Below are positions 15,761 to 24,515 of a stretch of 64,000 nt of DNA, piece by piece. The notes beneath the pieces were generated by a model. The model was not told where the DNA came from. It saw only the letters and a program-made list of their open reading frames with translations, and did not search any database. The stretch is from JAFAMS01 sp963715815 (GTDB lineage: Bacteria > Vulcanimicrobiota > Vulcanimicrobiia > Vulcanimicrobiales > Vulcanimicrobiaceae). The position numbers and the translations under genes are program-made. How positions within the stretch are numbered: the first letter of the stretch is position 1; each line of letters begins with the position of its first letter. Location: NCBI GenBank assembly GCA_963715815.1, contig OY970278.1, positions 806,001 through 870,000 on the forward strand. The letters are read 5' to 3'.

Positions 15761-15854
15761 GATGTAACCCCGTTAGAGAAGCCCAAAACTACCGCGATTT
15801 TCGGCATCTAACATCCTAAACACCGCCCGCGGTTTAGGTCCGGTCGCAGCAGGA

Positions 15855-16904
15855 TTAACCGCAAGCTCTCCCGCCGTGCGATAGCACGTGGTGAAGGACG
15901 GCGCCGGCACGGTGAGTGCGGGGAATCGTCAGCTTTCCGTAGAGGGCGATCGCTTTTTCGAGAACGCTCCGACCCGAACGATCTCCACGGACTTTCAAAA
16001 ATCGACCGAGTTTGAAGAAAATCTCACCGCCTATCGTCAGCGACACGCCGCCTACGAGAGCGACCTCGCTGATCGTGTGGTGCGGCGAGCGAAACGGGCG
16101 CTCCGAAACGAGTTGAGGCTTCGGCCCGAGTAGTCCCGCGACTGAATAGATCTGCGTAACGTCGAGCGCTTCATTCGAGGACATCGGCGGCAGAATCGAC
16201 GGCAGCCGCTGCGCCAGCATCGTTTTGCCGCATCCCGGTGGCCCGACGAGCAGAAGATTGTGTCCGCCCGCAGCAGCTATTTCGAGCGCGCGCTTTGCAC
16301 CAAGTTGTCCGCGCACGTCAGCGTAATCGCCGCGGTGCGTTTTGCGTTGCGGCGGACTGGTCGGCGTCTTCCCGCGGACGCGATGCTTTGCACCGTGTCC
16401 TTGAATAACGGCAACTGCCTCAGCGAGTGAGGAAACTGCATAGAGCTCGAGCCCTTCGACGAGCTGCGCTTCTTCGAGACTCGCCACCGGAATGATGACG
16501 TTTGCGAACCTCGCTCGCCGCGCGCCGAGCAGCATCGGCAACAATCCGGCAGTTGGGTTGAGCGTGCCGTCGAGCGCGAGCTCGCCCATCGCGACGAAAT
16601 TCTGCAACGCGAGCCGATCGACTTGTTCGTCGATCGCTAGCAGCGCGAGTGCGATCGCGAGATCGAACGCCGGACCCTCTTTGCGAATGTCGGCTGGACT
16701 AAGATGCACGAGCAATCTACCTGCCGGATACATGTAGCCGGAGTTGAAGATCGCCGCGCGCACGCGATCGCGAGCCTCGCGCAGCGCGCGATCCGGGAGC
16801 CCTGTGATGGCGAAACAAGGCGTCCCGGGCGCGCTATCAGCCTCGACGCGCACGACATATCCGTCGATGCCGAGCATCGCAGCCGAATGAGCAAGAGCGA
16901 TCAC
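15855..16904 (-). pseudogene. comM: ComM/YifB-like Mg-chelatase AAA protein, truncated at the 3' end
   Basis: Residues 1-310 are a good ComM: the N-terminal Lon-protease-like S5 domain (MIALAHSAAMLGIDGYVVRVE and FDLAIALALLA), then the AAA domain with Walker A GPPGCGKT and RPFRSPHHTISE. After VALVGG, the expected Walker B region (GVLFLDE) is not recognisable and only faint echoes remain (SVLEKA, KLTIPRTHRAG). The frame ends at 349 residues against about 500 for the family, so the whole C-terminal domain is missing. ComM remodels branched DNA during natural transformation; this copy is probably non-functional. The break coincides with the right edge of the accessory island. Confidence 0.75.
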
Positions 16905-17065
16905 GCATCGTCCCTATCGCGACAAACCGCCTAACGACAAGATGTAGCCGATCACCGGGCGCACGTTCGATTTCCGCTGGCAAGCGATTTCGCGCCAAGG
17001 GGCGCCTCTTGCATACAGCTACGCCACTGCGCGAGCTTGTTGCGCAGCCCTCGCGATCGAGGCGC

Positions 17066-17112
17066 GCCCTTCGACTTCGCGCGCGTACCGCGCGCTACGC
17101 TCAGGATGACAC
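17066..17112 (+). repeat. Possible dispersed intergenic repeat unit
   Basis: This segment starts CCTTCGACTTCGCG, has a GC-rich palindromic centre (GCGCGCGTACCGCGCGC) and ends CTCAGGATGACA. Very similar units are scattered between genes in many GC-rich metagenome genomes. A related GGAGCGAAGTCGAGG string occurs at 63828-63843. Confidence 0.4.
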
Positions 17113-17128
17113 GTCCGGTAGCCAATCG

Positions 17129-17596
17129 TCACGAGCGAATTGCCATGTGCGTTTCGTTGTTGAACCCCAGACGTTCGTAGATCGAGCGTCCCACTTCGGT
17201 TGGGCTCAGCGTAATTTTGCGGACGCCGCGCGCACGCGCGTTCGCGACGGCTTCGCGCACGAGCTCGGTCGCATAGCCGCGCCGGCGCAGCGACGGAACG
17301 ACGAAGACACCGGCAATCTCAGCGTGCAGCGAGCTTGATGGATAGGGTAGGCGATTCCAGAAGAGTGCGCACGCGCAGCCGGTCGGGACGCCATCCTCGA
17401 TCAGTATCCAGGCGGCCATGCGGTCTTGCGAGAGCAGCTCGAAAAGCTCGCTTGCGGCGCGCGGCAGAAATCGTTCGCGCTGCGGCGGGGTGCAAAGGCC
17501 CATCTCAACGAGGCTTGCAAACCGCAAACCCGCCAGATCCCAAGCATCAGCCGCCTGGGCTGCCCGCAGAACGATATTCGATTGCATGTCGATCAC
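17129..17596 (-). CDS. GNAT-family N-acetyltransferase
   Basis: A 155-residue single GNAT domain. The acetyl-CoA pyrophosphate loop is RRRGYATEL (near residue 105), the beta-bulge strand before it is AGVFVVPSL, and the C-terminal GRSIYERLGF is typical. It transfers an acetyl group from acetyl-CoA to an amine; the substrate cannot be read from sequence. It lies alone between the truncated comM and a candidate RNA, transcribed leftwards. Confidence 0.85.
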   Translation of the reverse strand: MIDMQSNIVLRAAQAADAWDLAGLRFASLVEMGLCTPPQRERFLPRAASELFELLSQDRMAAWILIEDGVPTGCACALFWNRLPYPSSSLHAEIAGVFVVPSLRRRGYATELVREAVANARARGVRKITLSPTEVGRSIYERLGFNNETHMAIRS

Positions 17597-17607
17597 GATT
17601 ACTCTCC

Positions 17608-17640
17608 GGAAAAAGAAGAGCGCGCCGTTTCCGGCGCGCC
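17608..17640 (-). terminator. Rho-independent terminator (minus strand)
   Basis: GCGCGCCG and CGGCGCGC (17621-17628 and 17633-17640) form an eight-base stem with a four-base loop. On the minus strand it is followed by TCTTCTTTTT (17611-17620). It would stop transcripts entering from the candidate RNA before they reach the GNAT gene. Confidence 0.65.
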
Positions 17641-17880
17641 CATGCTTCTCAATCTTCGCTTCGTCGCTCAGCCAAAAGCGTCGAAGCCCAGTGCGAGACG
17701 CATGGGCAAGACGAACGGTCGGCGCGGGAGCGGTTGATGGGAAAACATCGCGACCACTCTTCTGAGCACAATGCTGTTCGGACCTTTTTTGCCTTGGAAA
17801 GACGAACGTTGGCGGGTCCCGAACTCGTATCTGCTACTCAATGAGACTCCAAAAATCGGCTGAAATCCACGATTTTCGCC
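17608..17880 (-). ncRNA. Candidate structured RNA ending in a terminator
   Basis: Read on the minus strand, about 270 bases without a convincing gene end in a long hairpin (outer stem CCCATGC/GCATGGG at 17640-17706, inner stem CTTCGTCGCT/AGCGTCGAAG). This is followed directly by a GC-rich hairpin (17621-17640) and TCTTCTTTTT. This arrangement suggests a short transcript with its own terminator upstream of the GNAT gene, or a regulatory leader of that gene. I could not match it to 6S, SRP, RNase P, tmRNA or a known riboswitch. Confidence 0.35.
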
Positions 17881-17916
17881 TTCTCCACACCGCTCACAGG
17901 CCTTTCCGGCAACGCT

Positions 17917-19116
17917 GTGGATAACGAACATGTCGATACCGCCGCGGTCCACGCCGGGCGCTTTACAAATCCGACAAATCCTGCATCATCGCCGCCGTTA
18001 TATGCTGCATCGTCCTATGTGTTTGGCGACTTGGATGAGATGGAAGCGATCTATTCCGGCGAGGAAAAAGGCGCGATTTATGGACGCTATGGTGGTCCAA
18101 ATGCAGCGCAATTCGCAGAAGCCATCACGGAATTGGAGGGTGCGGAGGCTGCGGTTGCCACTGCCTCAGGAATGGCCGCGATCGACGCTGCGTGGGGACC
18201 GCTCGTTCGGGCGGGCGATCGGATCGTTGCGAGCACCGAACTTTACGGTGGCACCTACGATTTACTTGAGAAAGACTATCGACAACGGGGCGTCGAGGTC
18301 GTTTTTGTTCCACAGGGAGACCTCGAGGCGCTAAAAGGCGCCCTCGCCGCTCGTCCCACTCGGATAGTCCACGTCGAGACCCTGACCAATCCCCTTATTA
18401 AAGTGACCGACCTCGAAGCGACTACGCGGCTGGCGCATGCGGCGGGGGCGATTTGCACGGTCGACGCGACCTTCACGACCCCGATTCTGGGACGGCCGCT
18501 GGAACTTGGTGCCGACCTAGTTCTCCACAGCGTCGGCAAGTATATCGGCGGCCACGCGGACGTCGGCTGCGGGGTTCTCTCGGGCGGCCGCGATCTGATC
18601 GGCCCGGCGCAGGCCTGGGTGATTCGCCGGGGCGTGCCGATCTCGCATTTCGATGCGTGGCTTGCGCTGCGCGGCCTGCGCACGCTCGCATTACGCATGG
18701 CGCGACATAGTGAAAATGCGCAAGCAATTGCTGCGTTTTTAGCGCGACACGACGCGATTGCCGCCGTCTATCATCCATCGTTGTCCACGCATCCCCAGCA
18801 TGAGCTCGCAACGCGTCTTTATCCGCGCGGCACCGGCGGTATGTTGACATTCGACGTGCGCGGCGGCAAGCAAATGGTTGAAGGCTTCTTGCGTGCGCTC
18901 AAACGCGTCCAAATCGTCCACAGCCTCGGCGAAGTCGCGACGACGATCTCATATAGCGTTCGATCCTCACACCGCATGTTGTCCGAGCAGCAGCGCAACG
19001 AGCTTGGCGTGAGCGAGTCCACGTTGCGCCTCTCCTGCGGTATCGAAGATGCGCGCGACATCACAAACGATTTGGGAAAAGCGCTCGCCGAGGCAGGCAG
19101 CACAGCCCGCGTATAG
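17917..19116 (+). CDS. Cys/Met-metabolism PLP-dependent enzyme (cystathionine gamma-synthase / methionine gamma-lyase family)
   Basis: A 399-residue PLP enzyme of the trans-sulfuration group. Visible are the YGRYGGPN segment, the SGMAA phosphate-binding region, the VDATFTTP loop and the PLP lysine in HSVGKYIGGHAD. These enzymes act on O-acyl-homoserine, cystathionine or methionine; the exact reaction cannot be fixed here. The GTG at 17917 starts the protein exactly at the conserved N-terminus. It is 16 bases before the ABC transporter operon and may be co-transcribed with it. Confidence 0.85.
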   Translation: MDNEHVDTAAVHAGRFTNPTNPASSPPLYAASSYVFGDLDEMEAIYSGEEKGAIYGRYGGPNAAQFAEAITELEGAEAAVATASGMAAIDAAWGPLVRAGDRIVASTELYGGTYDLLEKDYRQRGVEVVFVPQGDLEALKGALAARPTRIVHVETLTNPLIKVTDLEATTRLAHAAGAICTVDATFTTPILGRPLELGADLVLHSVGKYIGGHADVGCGVLSGGRDLIGPAQAWVIRRGVPISHFDAWLALRGLRTLALRMARHSENAQAIAAFLARHDAIAAVYHPSLSTHPQHELATRLYPRGTGGMLTFDVRGGKQMVEGFLRALKRVQIVHSLGEVATTISYSVRSSHRMLSEQQRNELGVSESTLRLSCGIEDARDITNDLGKALAEAGSTARV

Positions 19117-19132
19117 CGAAGCGGCTTAATCA

Positions 19133-20065
19133 ATGAAAATAGCCGTACTCGCCACCTTTTTGGTCGGAGCGGTTCTCGCCACGGGCTGCAACAAACCCGC
19201 ATCGACCAGCGACTCAACGTCCGGTTCGAAGACAATCGGCGTATCGATTCAGAATCGCGAAGCCCAGTTCTACCAAGACATGCAGAACGGGATGCAAAGC
19301 GAGGCTGCCAAGTACGGTTACACGCTCAAGGTCGTGGACGCCAGCCGCGATAACGCCAAGCAGCAATCGCAAGTCGAAGACTTTATTTCGCAGCATGTCG
19401 ACGCGATCGTGCTGACGCCGTACGACTCGCAAGCCATCGGCAGTGCGATCGTTGAGGCGAATAACGCAAAAATCCCGGTGTTCACGGCCGATATCGCTAG
19501 CACGTCTAACGTCGGCACGGTCGTTTCGCACATCGCGAGCGACAACGTGCAGGGTGGCGAACAGGCCGGCAAATTGATTTGCGCCGGAATGGGGAGCAAT
19601 CCGGGTCCCGTTGCGATCATCGACGAGCCCGAAGTGACGAGCGTGCAAGATCGCGTCAAAGGCTTTAAAGAAGCGATCGCCTCGGGCTGCCCGAGCGCCA
19701 AGATTGTCGCGGACATTAGCGGTGGCGGCCAACGCGATAAGGCAAGCTCCGTTATGGAAGATCTCTTACAGTCGCACAAAGATCTGCGCGCCGTTTTCGG
19801 CATCAACGATGACTCGGCGCTGGGTGCGGCTAAAGCTGTTCAAGCTGCGAACCTCACCGGCAAGATCATCATCGTCGGTTTCGATGCGACGCCGGAAGCG
19901 CGCACCGCAATTCAGCAGGGCGCGATGTACGGCGATGCCGTTCAGCATCCGGACGACATCGGCAAGCTGACGATCGATGCGATCCATGATTATTTCGGCG
20001 GCAAGACGCCGGAAAAACGCATCGCCGTCAACGTCGGTCAGTTCACGAAAGCGGACATCAAGTAG
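19133..20065 (+). CDS. Ribose-type ABC transporter substrate-binding lipoprotein
   Basis: A 310-residue periplasmic binding protein of the LacI/RbsB type. The N-terminal signal ends in a lipobox (VLATGC), so it is a lipoprotein. The mature part has the ribose-binding-protein pattern: IGVSIQN start, DAIVLTPYDSQAI, VVSHIASDN and VFGINDDSALGAAKA. It captures a sugar or related small molecule and delivers it to the permease encoded two genes downstream. The substrate is not determined; no sugar kinase or isomerase lies nearby. Confidence 0.9.
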   Translation: MKIAVLATFLVGAVLATGCNKPASTSDSTSGSKTIGVSIQNREAQFYQDMQNGMQSEAAKYGYTLKVVDASRDNAKQQSQVEDFISQHVDAIVLTPYDSQAIGSAIVEANNAKIPVFTADIASTSNVGTVVSHIASDNVQGGEQAGKLICAGMGSNPGPVAIIDEPEVTSVQDRVKGFKEAIASGCPSAKIVADISGGGQRDKASSVMEDLLQSHKDLRAVFGINDDSALGAAKAVQAANLTGKIIIVGFDATPEARTAIQQGAMYGDAVQHPDDIGKLTIDAIHDYFGGKTPEKRIAVNVGQFTKADIK

Positions 20066-20068
20066 ATT

Positions 20069-21565
20069 ATGGATAGCCCGCTGCTTCGGATGCGCGGGAT
20101 CGTAAAGACGTTTCCCGGCGTTAAGGCGCTAAGCGGCGTCGATCTCGACGTCAACGCAGGCGAAGTCCATGCGCTCGTCGGCGAAAACGGCGCCGGCAAA
20201 TCGACGCTGATGAAGATTCTGGCGGGCGCGCAGCCCGCTGACTCCGGGACGATCGAAGTCGACGGCAAGGTCGTTGCGATCAACGGACCACGCGATGCTG
20301 AGAATCTCGGTATTGGCATGATCTATCAAGAGTTTAATCTCGTCCCTGACCTCAATGCGATTCAAAACATCATGCTCGGACACGAGCCGGTCAAAGGAAT
20401 CTTCCTCGACACGAAGGCCGCGATTCAAATCGGTACCGAAGCGCTCGCGAAGCTCGGCGTAACGCTTCCGCTCGATCAGCCGACCCGTTTCCTTTCGGTT
20501 GCGCAGCAGCAGATGATCGAGATTTGCAAGGCGATCGCGCGCAAAGCGCGCGTCCTGGTTCTCGACGAGCCGACCGCCGCACTGACCGAGCGCGAGATAG
20601 ACAATCTCTTCAAGCTGATCCGTTCGCTCAAAGCCGGCGGCGTTTCGTTCATCTACATCTCCCATCGGCTCGAGGAGCTGCCGCAGATCGTCGATCGCAT
20701 CACGATCTTACGCGACGGTCATTCAATCGAAACGGCGCCGCTTGCCGACATGCCGCGCGATAAGATGGTCAATCTGATGGTCGGCCGTACGCTCGACACG
20801 CACTTTCCGGATCTGCCGGCTGTTCCGGGCGACGCTCCGGTCGTTCTCGAGGTCAAAGACTTGCGGAGCGGCATCGTAGCGGGCGTGAGCTTCGAGGTTC
20901 ATGCCGGAGAGATTATCGGTCTTGCCGGCTTAGTCGGCGCGGGACGTACGTCGATCGTGCGCGCCATCGCCGGCGCCGACGTTCCACAGAGCGGCAGCGT
21001 CCGTGTTGACGGACAGCAGAAACGCATCGTCTCACCGTCGAGCGGGATCCATGCCGGGATCGCCCTTATCACGGAGGATCGCAAGGGCCAGGGTCTCGTT
21101 CTGGGGATGACCGTGCGCGAAAACACCACGCTCGCACACCTCGAAGAGTTCGTTGCCAAAGATATGTTGATCGACCGGAACCGCGAGATCGACACGACAA
21201 CTCGCGAGATTACCGAGCTACGCATCCGCACGCCGTCCACCGAACAGATCGTGCGCAACCTTTCCGGCGGTACGCAGCAGAAAGTTGTGCTCGCAAAGTG
21301 GCTGATCGGAAAAGCCCGCGTCTTCCTCTTCGATGAGCCGACGCGTGGCATCGACGTGGGCGCGAAAACAGAGATTTATGGCTTGATGATTGAATTGATC
21401 AAACACGGCGCGGCGATCGTCATGGTCTCGAGCGAATTGCCCGAGGTTCTCGGTATGTCGCACCGCGTGTTTGTAGTTCGCGAGGGGAAATTGCAAGCCG
21501 AATTTTCGCATGACAACGCTAGCCCGGATAAAGTGATCGCGGTCGCGACCGGAGCCGCGGCCTAA
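20069..21565 (+). CDS. Ribose-type ABC transporter double ATPase
   Basis: A 498-residue protein with two ABC domains. The first has Walker A GENGAGKST, signature LSVAQQQ, and Walker B VLVLDEPTA. The second has the degenerate Walker A GLVGAGRTS typical of RbsA-like proteins and an intact LSGGTQQK signature with FLFDEPTRGID. It energises the permease encoded by the overlapping next gene. Three bases separate it from the binding protein. Confidence 0.95.
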   Translation: MDSPLLRMRGIVKTFPGVKALSGVDLDVNAGEVHALVGENGAGKSTLMKILAGAQPADSGTIEVDGKVVAINGPRDAENLGIGMIYQEFNLVPDLNAIQNIMLGHEPVKGIFLDTKAAIQIGTEALAKLGVTLPLDQPTRFLSVAQQQMIEICKAIARKARVLVLDEPTAALTEREIDNLFKLIRSLKAGGVSFIYISHRLEELPQIVDRITILRDGHSIETAPLADMPRDKMVNLMVGRTLDTHFPDLPAVPGDAPVVLEVKDLRSGIVAGVSFEVHAGEIIGLAGLVGAGRTSIVRAIAGADVPQSGSVRVDGQQKRIVSPSSGIHAGIALITEDRKGQGLVLGMTVRENTTLAHLEEFVAKDMLIDRNREIDTTTREITELRIRTPSTEQIVRNLSGGTQQKVVLAKWLIGKARVFLFDEPTRGIDVGAKTEIYGLMIELIKHGAAIVMVSSELPEVLGMSHRVFVVREGKLQAEFSHDNASPDKVIAVATGAAA

Positions 21566-22623
21566 TGGCGCAAGCAGAGCTCGAGAGCAAACTCACCGCC
21601 CAAGCGGATGAGGTTCTCGCGACCCGACGGCGCAAGACCACCCTTCGCACGATCGTGGCGCTTATCGCACTGGCGGTCGTTATCGTTATCGTCGACATCG
21701 CATCGCACGGCGATTTCCTCACCGCGGGCAACATCACAAACGTCCTGCGGCAGATCACGTACAACACGATCCTTGCCGTCGGACAGACCTTCGTCATCAT
21801 CACTGCCGGCATCGATCTTTCCGTTGGTTCGCTTGTCGGTCTGGGCGGCGTCGTGTGCGCGCTCTTCGCAAATGCCGTGCCGTTACCGGGGCCTCTCTTG
21901 TTGATCGCGACGGTGATCGTCGCCATCGTGCTCGGCGGATTCTGCGGCCTCGTGAGCGCGATGCCGGTCGTGCGGCTTGGCTTGCCACCCTTTATCACGA
22001 CGCTCTCGATGATGCTCATCGCGCGCGGCTTTGCGTACATTCTTTCGAACGGACGACCCGTGGCGCTTAGCGCGCACGCCTATCAGACGTTTGAAAATAC
22101 CGGAATCGGCTACATTCTGAGCGGCCCGCTCTCGCTCGTGCGTCTTCCCGGAATCCCGATCGCGGTGATTTGGATGGCCGTGATCGTCATCGTCTTCGCG
22201 ATCATACTTGGGCGTACGCGTTTCGGCCGTTATGTCTACGCTATCGGCGGCAATGAAGAAGCGGCGCGGCTGGCCGGCATCAAGGTTGGGACCGTCAAGA
22301 CGATGGTCTTTGTCATCTCGGGCGCTCTGGCTGCAATCGGCGGCCTCTTGCTGATGGCCCGCTTCAGTTCGGGCTCCCCGCAGACAGGCGTGGGCTTCGA
22401 GCTCAACGCGATCGCGGCCGTCGTCGTCGGCGGTACCAGCTTGTTCGGCGGCCGTGGTATGATTATCAATACCTTTTTCGGCGCGCTCTTCATCGGTGTC
22501 CTCAACAATGTCATGGACCTCATCGGAATCGAGTCCTACACGCAGCAGGTCGTCCTCGGCGTCGTCATTGTGAGTGCCCTCATCATCGAAGAGCTGCGCA
22601 AACGGCTCGCGGCACGCATATGA
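21565..22623 (+). CDS. Ribose-type ABC transporter permease
   Basis: A 352-residue inner-membrane permease with eight to ten hydrophobic segments. It carries the RbsC landmarks GQTFVIITAGIDLSVGS (residues 73-89), GRTRFGRYVYAIGGNEEAARLAG and GGTSLFGGRG. The ATG overlaps the last base of the ATPase gene. With the two preceding genes it forms a complete carbohydrate-uptake transporter (CUT2 class). Confidence 0.95.
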   Translation: MAQAELESKLTAQADEVLATRRRKTTLRTIVALIALAVVIVIVDIASHGDFLTAGNITNVLRQITYNTILAVGQTFVIITAGIDLSVGSLVGLGGVVCALFANAVPLPGPLLLIATVIVAIVLGGFCGLVSAMPVVRLGLPPFITTLSMMLIARGFAYILSNGRPVALSAHAYQTFENTGIGYILSGPLSLVRLPGIPIAVIWMAVIVIVFAIILGRTRFGRYVYAIGGNEEAARLAGIKVGTVKTMVFVISGALAAIGGLLLMARFSSGSPQTGVGFELNAIAAVVVGGTSLFGGRGMIINTFFGALFIGVLNNVMDLIGIESYTQQVVLGVVIVSALIIEELRKRLAARI

Positions 22624-23057
22624 AATTGCGCGTCAGTGCTCTCGCCCTGCTCCTGTGCTTGATCGTGGCCGGCGCCGCGAACGCGCAGAGCGGGCTGATG
22701 GCGCCGGGGACGCAATCGATCGTCGGCAAGTGGGGTTCGACGCTCAAGGGTTTCGATAAAGATATGCAGCCGCCGTACTACTACGAAGAGAACGTGTTGC
22801 TGACGATCTCCGCCAACGGCAACATCCAACTCGAGCGTACGCGTCGCGAGCTCAAAACGAAAGCCAGCGAAACATGGATCGCTAACGGCGTCTACACGAA
22901 TCCCGTTCCGGGCATCATCAAACTAACGTTCAGCGATAATCTCGGCCAAGACGGCGCAATCTGGCGCTACTACATTTCAGGCGACACGATGATCATCGTC
23001 GAAGACAGCAGCGGCATCCAGCGGAGATACTCCCGCGTCCAAACCGCTATTTATTAA
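22620..23057 (+). CDS. Small exported protein, last gene of the transporter operon
   Basis: A 145-residue protein with a signal peptide (residues 1-22, cleavage after ANA). The predicted beta-rich mature domain begins with a VGKWGST motif and ends in a YYISGDTMII strand, resembling lipocalin-like or DUF2147-like folds that bind small hydrophobic molecules. Its ATG overlaps the permease stop (ATGA). The function is not known; it meets the LolA-like gene tail to tail. Confidence 0.7.
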   Translation: MKLRVSALALLLCLIVAGAANAQSGLMAPGTQSIVGKWGSTLKGFDKDMQPPYYYEENVLLTISANGNIQLERTRRELKTKASETWIANGVYTNPVPGIIKLTFSDNLGQDGAIWRYYISGDTMIIVEDSSGIQRRYSRVQTAIY

Positions 23058-23689
23058 AAGTCGGTGTCTTTTAGGCCCGTGTTGGTCTTGATGCCGGTAA
23101 AGTCTTCGCGTTTGACAAGAATCGTGCCCTCATAACGCTCACGCCGCACGGGAAGATGTGTAGCGCGTGAGATGTAGAGGACGTCTTTACTGACGTCTTT
23201 GTTGGCCGACGGATTCGCGATCGTGAGCGTGATCGTGTCGACCGGCGATCCTGAGATCGTGTCGATCGTCGATTCGCTGAGCGTTCCTTTGTTGCCCTGA
23301 TAGACTGCGAGAATCGAACCGAACGCCGCGGAGTCGATCGTGTCGCCGCGTAGACTCGTCGCACGCGGATCGGTAATCGAGACGTTCATCTTGATACCGC
23401 GTAAAAGACCACCTTGGTGTCCGAGCACGGTGTCGCCGCCGGTCCAGACCGAACCGCCGCCCTTGCCGGCACCGCCCGTTATCTCGATTTTTGCGCTATG
23501 CGGTTTCTTGAATGCGAAATCGTACGTGCGATCTTGCACGTCGGCGCCGATCGTTTCGTGCGTCGTGATCTGACATGTGTAATCGTTGATGCCATTCCAC
23601 GCGGCGGCAAAATCGCTCAATGCCGACGCACTTGCGCGGCCCGTGCAGACTAGCGAGAAAAGCGTGATCGCGATCAACGCCCGTTTCAT
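23054..23689 (-). CDS. Exported LolA-like / DUF1571-like protein
   Basis: About 211 residues. The ATG at 23689 gives a normal signal peptide (MKRALIAITLFSLVCTG, cleavage after ASA); the longer frame adds only basic residues. The mature domain begins FAAAWNGINDYTCQIT, then YDFAFKKPHSAKIEI, then a C-terminal THLPVRRERYEG. This is the pattern of outer-membrane lipoprotein carrier-like half-barrels and of DUF1571. It probably binds lipid or lipoprotein in the periplasm. It is the last gene of the long trmD operon; its start overlaps the Usp stop by four bases. Confidence 0.7.
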   Translation of the reverse strand: MKRALIAITLFSLVCTGRASASALSDFAAAWNGINDYTCQITTHETIGADVQDRTYDFAFKKPHSAKIEITGGAGKGGGSVWTGGDTVLGHQGGLLRGIKMNVSITDPRATSLRGDTIDSAAFGSILAVYQGNKGTLSESTIDTISGSPVDTITLTIANPSANKDVSKDVLYISRATHLPVRRERYEGTILVKREDFTGIKTNTGLKDTDF

Positions 23690-24315
23690 TCGACAGCTTC
23701 CTTTCCGTTGCGGCTCTCGTCTTCGGTTCGCAGCAGCGAGCCGTACTGCCCCTCGACCCCGATCAGCACGTCGCATTTTGCACCGGTTGCAATCTGCTCG
23801 ATCGCGCGGCCGAGCGGCGCACCCGTATATTTTGCTTCGCGATACGAACCCATCACGATTAGATTTGCTTTTTCCCGTTTGGCGAGATCGAGTACGGCTT
23901 GACTCGTTTGTCGTCCGTGAATCGTTTGTGCTCGAATGGAAACACCGTGCTTTTGTGCGATCGCTTCCGCGGCGGCCAGCGTGTCGAGAGCCGCGCGATC
24001 CTCGATTTCCATGCTCGCAGTCGCCGGTAACGTGAAGGGCACCTCGACGACGTATGCAGCCAGGAGGTCCGCGCGTTCGCGACGTGCGAGGCGCGCTGCG
24101 AGCACCATCATGTGCTCCGAACGTATCTCTTGCGAGAAGACCACGATGATACTACCGACCATCTGGCGCAAGACACGCTCCGCGACGCGCGCAACCTGCT
24201 CGGCGCGGCTGCGCGGCGCATGCGTCATCCACCAGAGCGTCCCGGCGATGAGGAGCACGACGGACACGCCGCAAACGGCACCCACCGCAGTCACCCGCAA
24301 GCTCGAGTCGATCAT
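23686..24315 (-). CDS. Universal stress protein with N-terminal membrane anchor
   Basis: A 209-residue protein: a membrane segment at residues 8-30, then a UspA domain starting GSIIVVFSQE and ending with the nucleotide-loop motif VMGSYREAKYTGAPLGRAIE (compare G-2x-G-9x-G-S/T in ATP-binding Usps). The anchor is unusual, since most Usps are soluble. It lies directly after the APC permease and a small membrane protein, and Usp domains often regulate amino-acid or cation transporters, so it may act on that permease. Confidence 0.8.
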   Translation of the reverse strand: MIDSSLRVTAVGAVCGVSVVLLIAGTLWWMTHAPRSRAEQVARVAERVLRQMVGSIIVVFSQEIRSEHMMVLAARLARRERADLLAAYVVEVPFTLPATASMEIEDRAALDTLAAAEAIAQKHGVSIRAQTIHGRQTSQAVLDLAKREKANLIVMGSYREAKYTGAPLGRAIEQIATGAKCDVLIGVEGQYGSLLRTEDESRNGKEAVE

Positions 24316-24515
24316 CGCGTTCTCAGGCCGGCCACAATGCGAATGACCCCGAGACCCAGCATCGCGCCGCCGAGCACGTACGCGCTGATGGCTTGTAATC
24401 TGAATCCGGCCGAATGTACCGATTGCACCAAAACGAAGATGCCGAGTGCGATGAAGATGAAACCATTGACGAACTTCATGCGCGCGAAGGTCATTGCGGA
24501 GATCCGTCGATTCAT
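24312..24515 (-). CDS. Small two-helix membrane protein
   Basis: A 67-residue protein with two hydrophobic helices (about residues 16-32 and 42-60) and basic ends. It overlaps the genes on both sides by four bases (ATGA junctions), so it is a fixed member of the operon. It could be a small accessory subunit of the upstream permease; no family recognised. Confidence 0.65.
   Translation of the reverse strand: MNRRISAMTFARMKFVNGFIFIALGIFVLVQSVHSAGFRLQAISAYVLGGAMLGLGVIRIVAGLRTR

Noticed and set aside
17915..17926. DnaA-box match (TGTGGATAA) here and again at 40609-40617
   Set aside because: Two nine-base matches are close to chance expectation in 64 kb, and there is no cluster, AT-rich region or dnaA/dnaN gene.
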